From Candidatus Competibacteraceae bacterium (GTDB lineage: Bacteria; Pseudomonadota; Gammaproteobacteria; Competibacterales; Competibacteraceae): a stretch of 64,000 nucleotides of DNA. The stretch is from NCBI GenBank assembly GCA_016712625.1, contig JADJQQ010000001.1, positions 124,001-188,000 on the forward strand. Direction: 5' to 3'. Of this stretch, positions 63,496 through 64,000 are shown in pieces; position 1 is the first letter of the stretch, and each line of letters starts with the position of its first letter. A model generated the notes under the pieces. The model was given only the letters and a program-made list of their open reading frames with translations. It was not told the DNA's origin and made no database searches. A program made the position numbers and the translations under genes.

Positions 63496-64000
63496 ATGTA
63501 TCTCGGATTCGATATGGGCACCTCTGGCGTCAAAGCGGTGCTGCTAGATGCCGACGGCACGGTGCGCCATCAGGCCACCGCCGACCATTCGGTATCCAAC
63601 CCGCATCCGCTGTGGTCGGAGCAAGACCCGCAATCGTGGTGGGAAAGTTGCCACAGCGCCACCGTGGCGCTGAAAGCCCAAGGCGCACCGCTCGACGCCG
63701 TAAAAGCGGTGGGACTGTCCGGCCAGATGCACGGCGCGACCCTGCTGGATGCGAACCAAGCGGTATTGCGACCCTGCATTCTCTGGAACGATGGCCGCAG
63801 CCATGCCGAATGTCTGGAACTGGAAGCCAGTCTGCCAGGGTTTCGCGAGCGCTGCGGTAATATGGCGATGCCCGGCTTCACCGCCCCCAAGCTGTTGTGG
63901 GTAAAAAAACACGAACCGGAGATTTTCGCCCGCATCGCCAAGGTCTTATTGCCGAAGGATTATCTGCAATTTCGGCTGACTGGCCAGTTCGCCTCGGACC
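63496..64000 (+). CDS. xylB: Xylulokinase, N-terminal part (runs off window)
   Basis: 168 residues visible; the rest lies beyond base 64000. FGGY kinase with FDMGTSGVKAVLLD (phosphate loop 1) and GLSGQMHGATLLD, which is the xylulokinase pattern. ATG 63496 has GAGGAC upstream and lies 24 bp after mtlD. In Pseudomonas a xylulokinase (MtlY) occupies the same place. It would phosphorylate D-xylulose made from arabitol. Confidence 0.9.
   Translation, partial: MYLGFDMGTSGVKAVLLDADGTVRHQATADHSVSNPHPLWSEQDPQSWWESCHSATVALKAQGAPLDAVKAVGLSGQMHGATLLDANQAVLRPCILWNDGRSHAECLELEASLPGFRERCGNMAMPGFTAPKLLWVKKHEPEIFARIAKVLLPKDYLQFRLTGQFASD

Noticed and set aside
1..64000. CRISPR array, tRNA, rRNA or prophage
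   Set aside because: No evenly spaced repeats, cloverleaf-like sequences, rRNA cores or phage structural genes were recognised.

Overview
The window reads as a chromosomal segment of a gammaproteobacterium. The order fabF-acpP-fabG-fabH-plsX-rpmF-yceD, rluC then rne, lolC-lolD-comEC-exbB-exbD-lpxK-ycaR-kdsB, and gyrA-pheA-hisC-tyrA-aroA-cmk-rpsA-ihfB-lapA-lapB matches gammaproteobacterial core clusters, with a Pseudomonas-like arrangement around exbBD-lpxK. Coding DNA is moderately GC-rich. No rRNA, tRNA, CRISPR array, prophage or insertion sequence was recognised. The genus cannot be fixed from the sequence.

Layout. 1-6.7 kb (minus strand): tmk, a damaged mltG, fatty-acid and phospholipid genes, rpmF and yceD; fabD and pabC are absent from their usual slots. 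6.7-12.8 kb: maf, sppA, rluC and rne. 12.8-23.4 kb: a tyrosine phosphatase, KDO and lipid A genes (kdsB, ycaR, lpxK), exbBD, a split comEC, lolDC, comEA, lapB and lapA. 23.5-33.6 kb: ihfB, rpsA, cmk, aroA, tyrA, hisC, pheA and gyrA, without serC. 33.8-37.5 kb: two overlapping membrane-linked GTPase genes and a secreted protein of unknown function. 37.9-42.8 kb: a PhoP/PhoQ-like two-component system with a small secreted companion, an exonuclease/endonuclease/phosphatase-fold protein, a small secreted basic protein and a thioesterase. 42.8-47.4 kb: an MFS carrier, an unlisted 51-residue membrane protein, a SafE-like membrane protein, purU, a patatin and moaB. 47.4-50.4 kb: a proteostasis group (hsp20, a DnaJ/CbpA protein, a DegQ-type protease) behind a good sigma-32 promoter. 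50.4-54.8 kb: two overlapping DUF4139 genes, a transglutaminase-like protein and a low-GC stretch with no clear gene. 54.8-64 kb: a polyol uptake and oxidation cluster resembling the Pseudomonas mtl operon, with an AraC regulator gene broken by a frameshift.

Functionally, most of the first 33 kb builds the envelope (fatty acids, phospholipid, lipid A/KDO, lipoprotein export, LPS control through LapA/LapB) or serves core information processing and aromatic/histidine synthesis. The last 9 kb should import hexitols and pentitols by an ABC transporter and oxidise them with mannitol 2-dehydrogenase and a ribitol-dehydrogenase-like enzyme; a xylulokinase that runs off the window would feed D-xylulose into the pentose phosphate pathway.

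Four genes look broken or oddly ended: mltG (about 34 bp missing), lpxK (stop lost, reads into ycaR), comEC (frameshift) and the araC-type regulator (frameshift at a run of eight T). Together with the missing fabD this could be real decay or limited sequence/assembly accuracy; the sequence alone cannot decide. I found no clearly new biological system. The observations most worth following are the coupled GTPase pair, the tandem DUF4139 genes, the mixed polyol cluster with its repeated GC-rich palindromes, and the small unlisted membrane protein.
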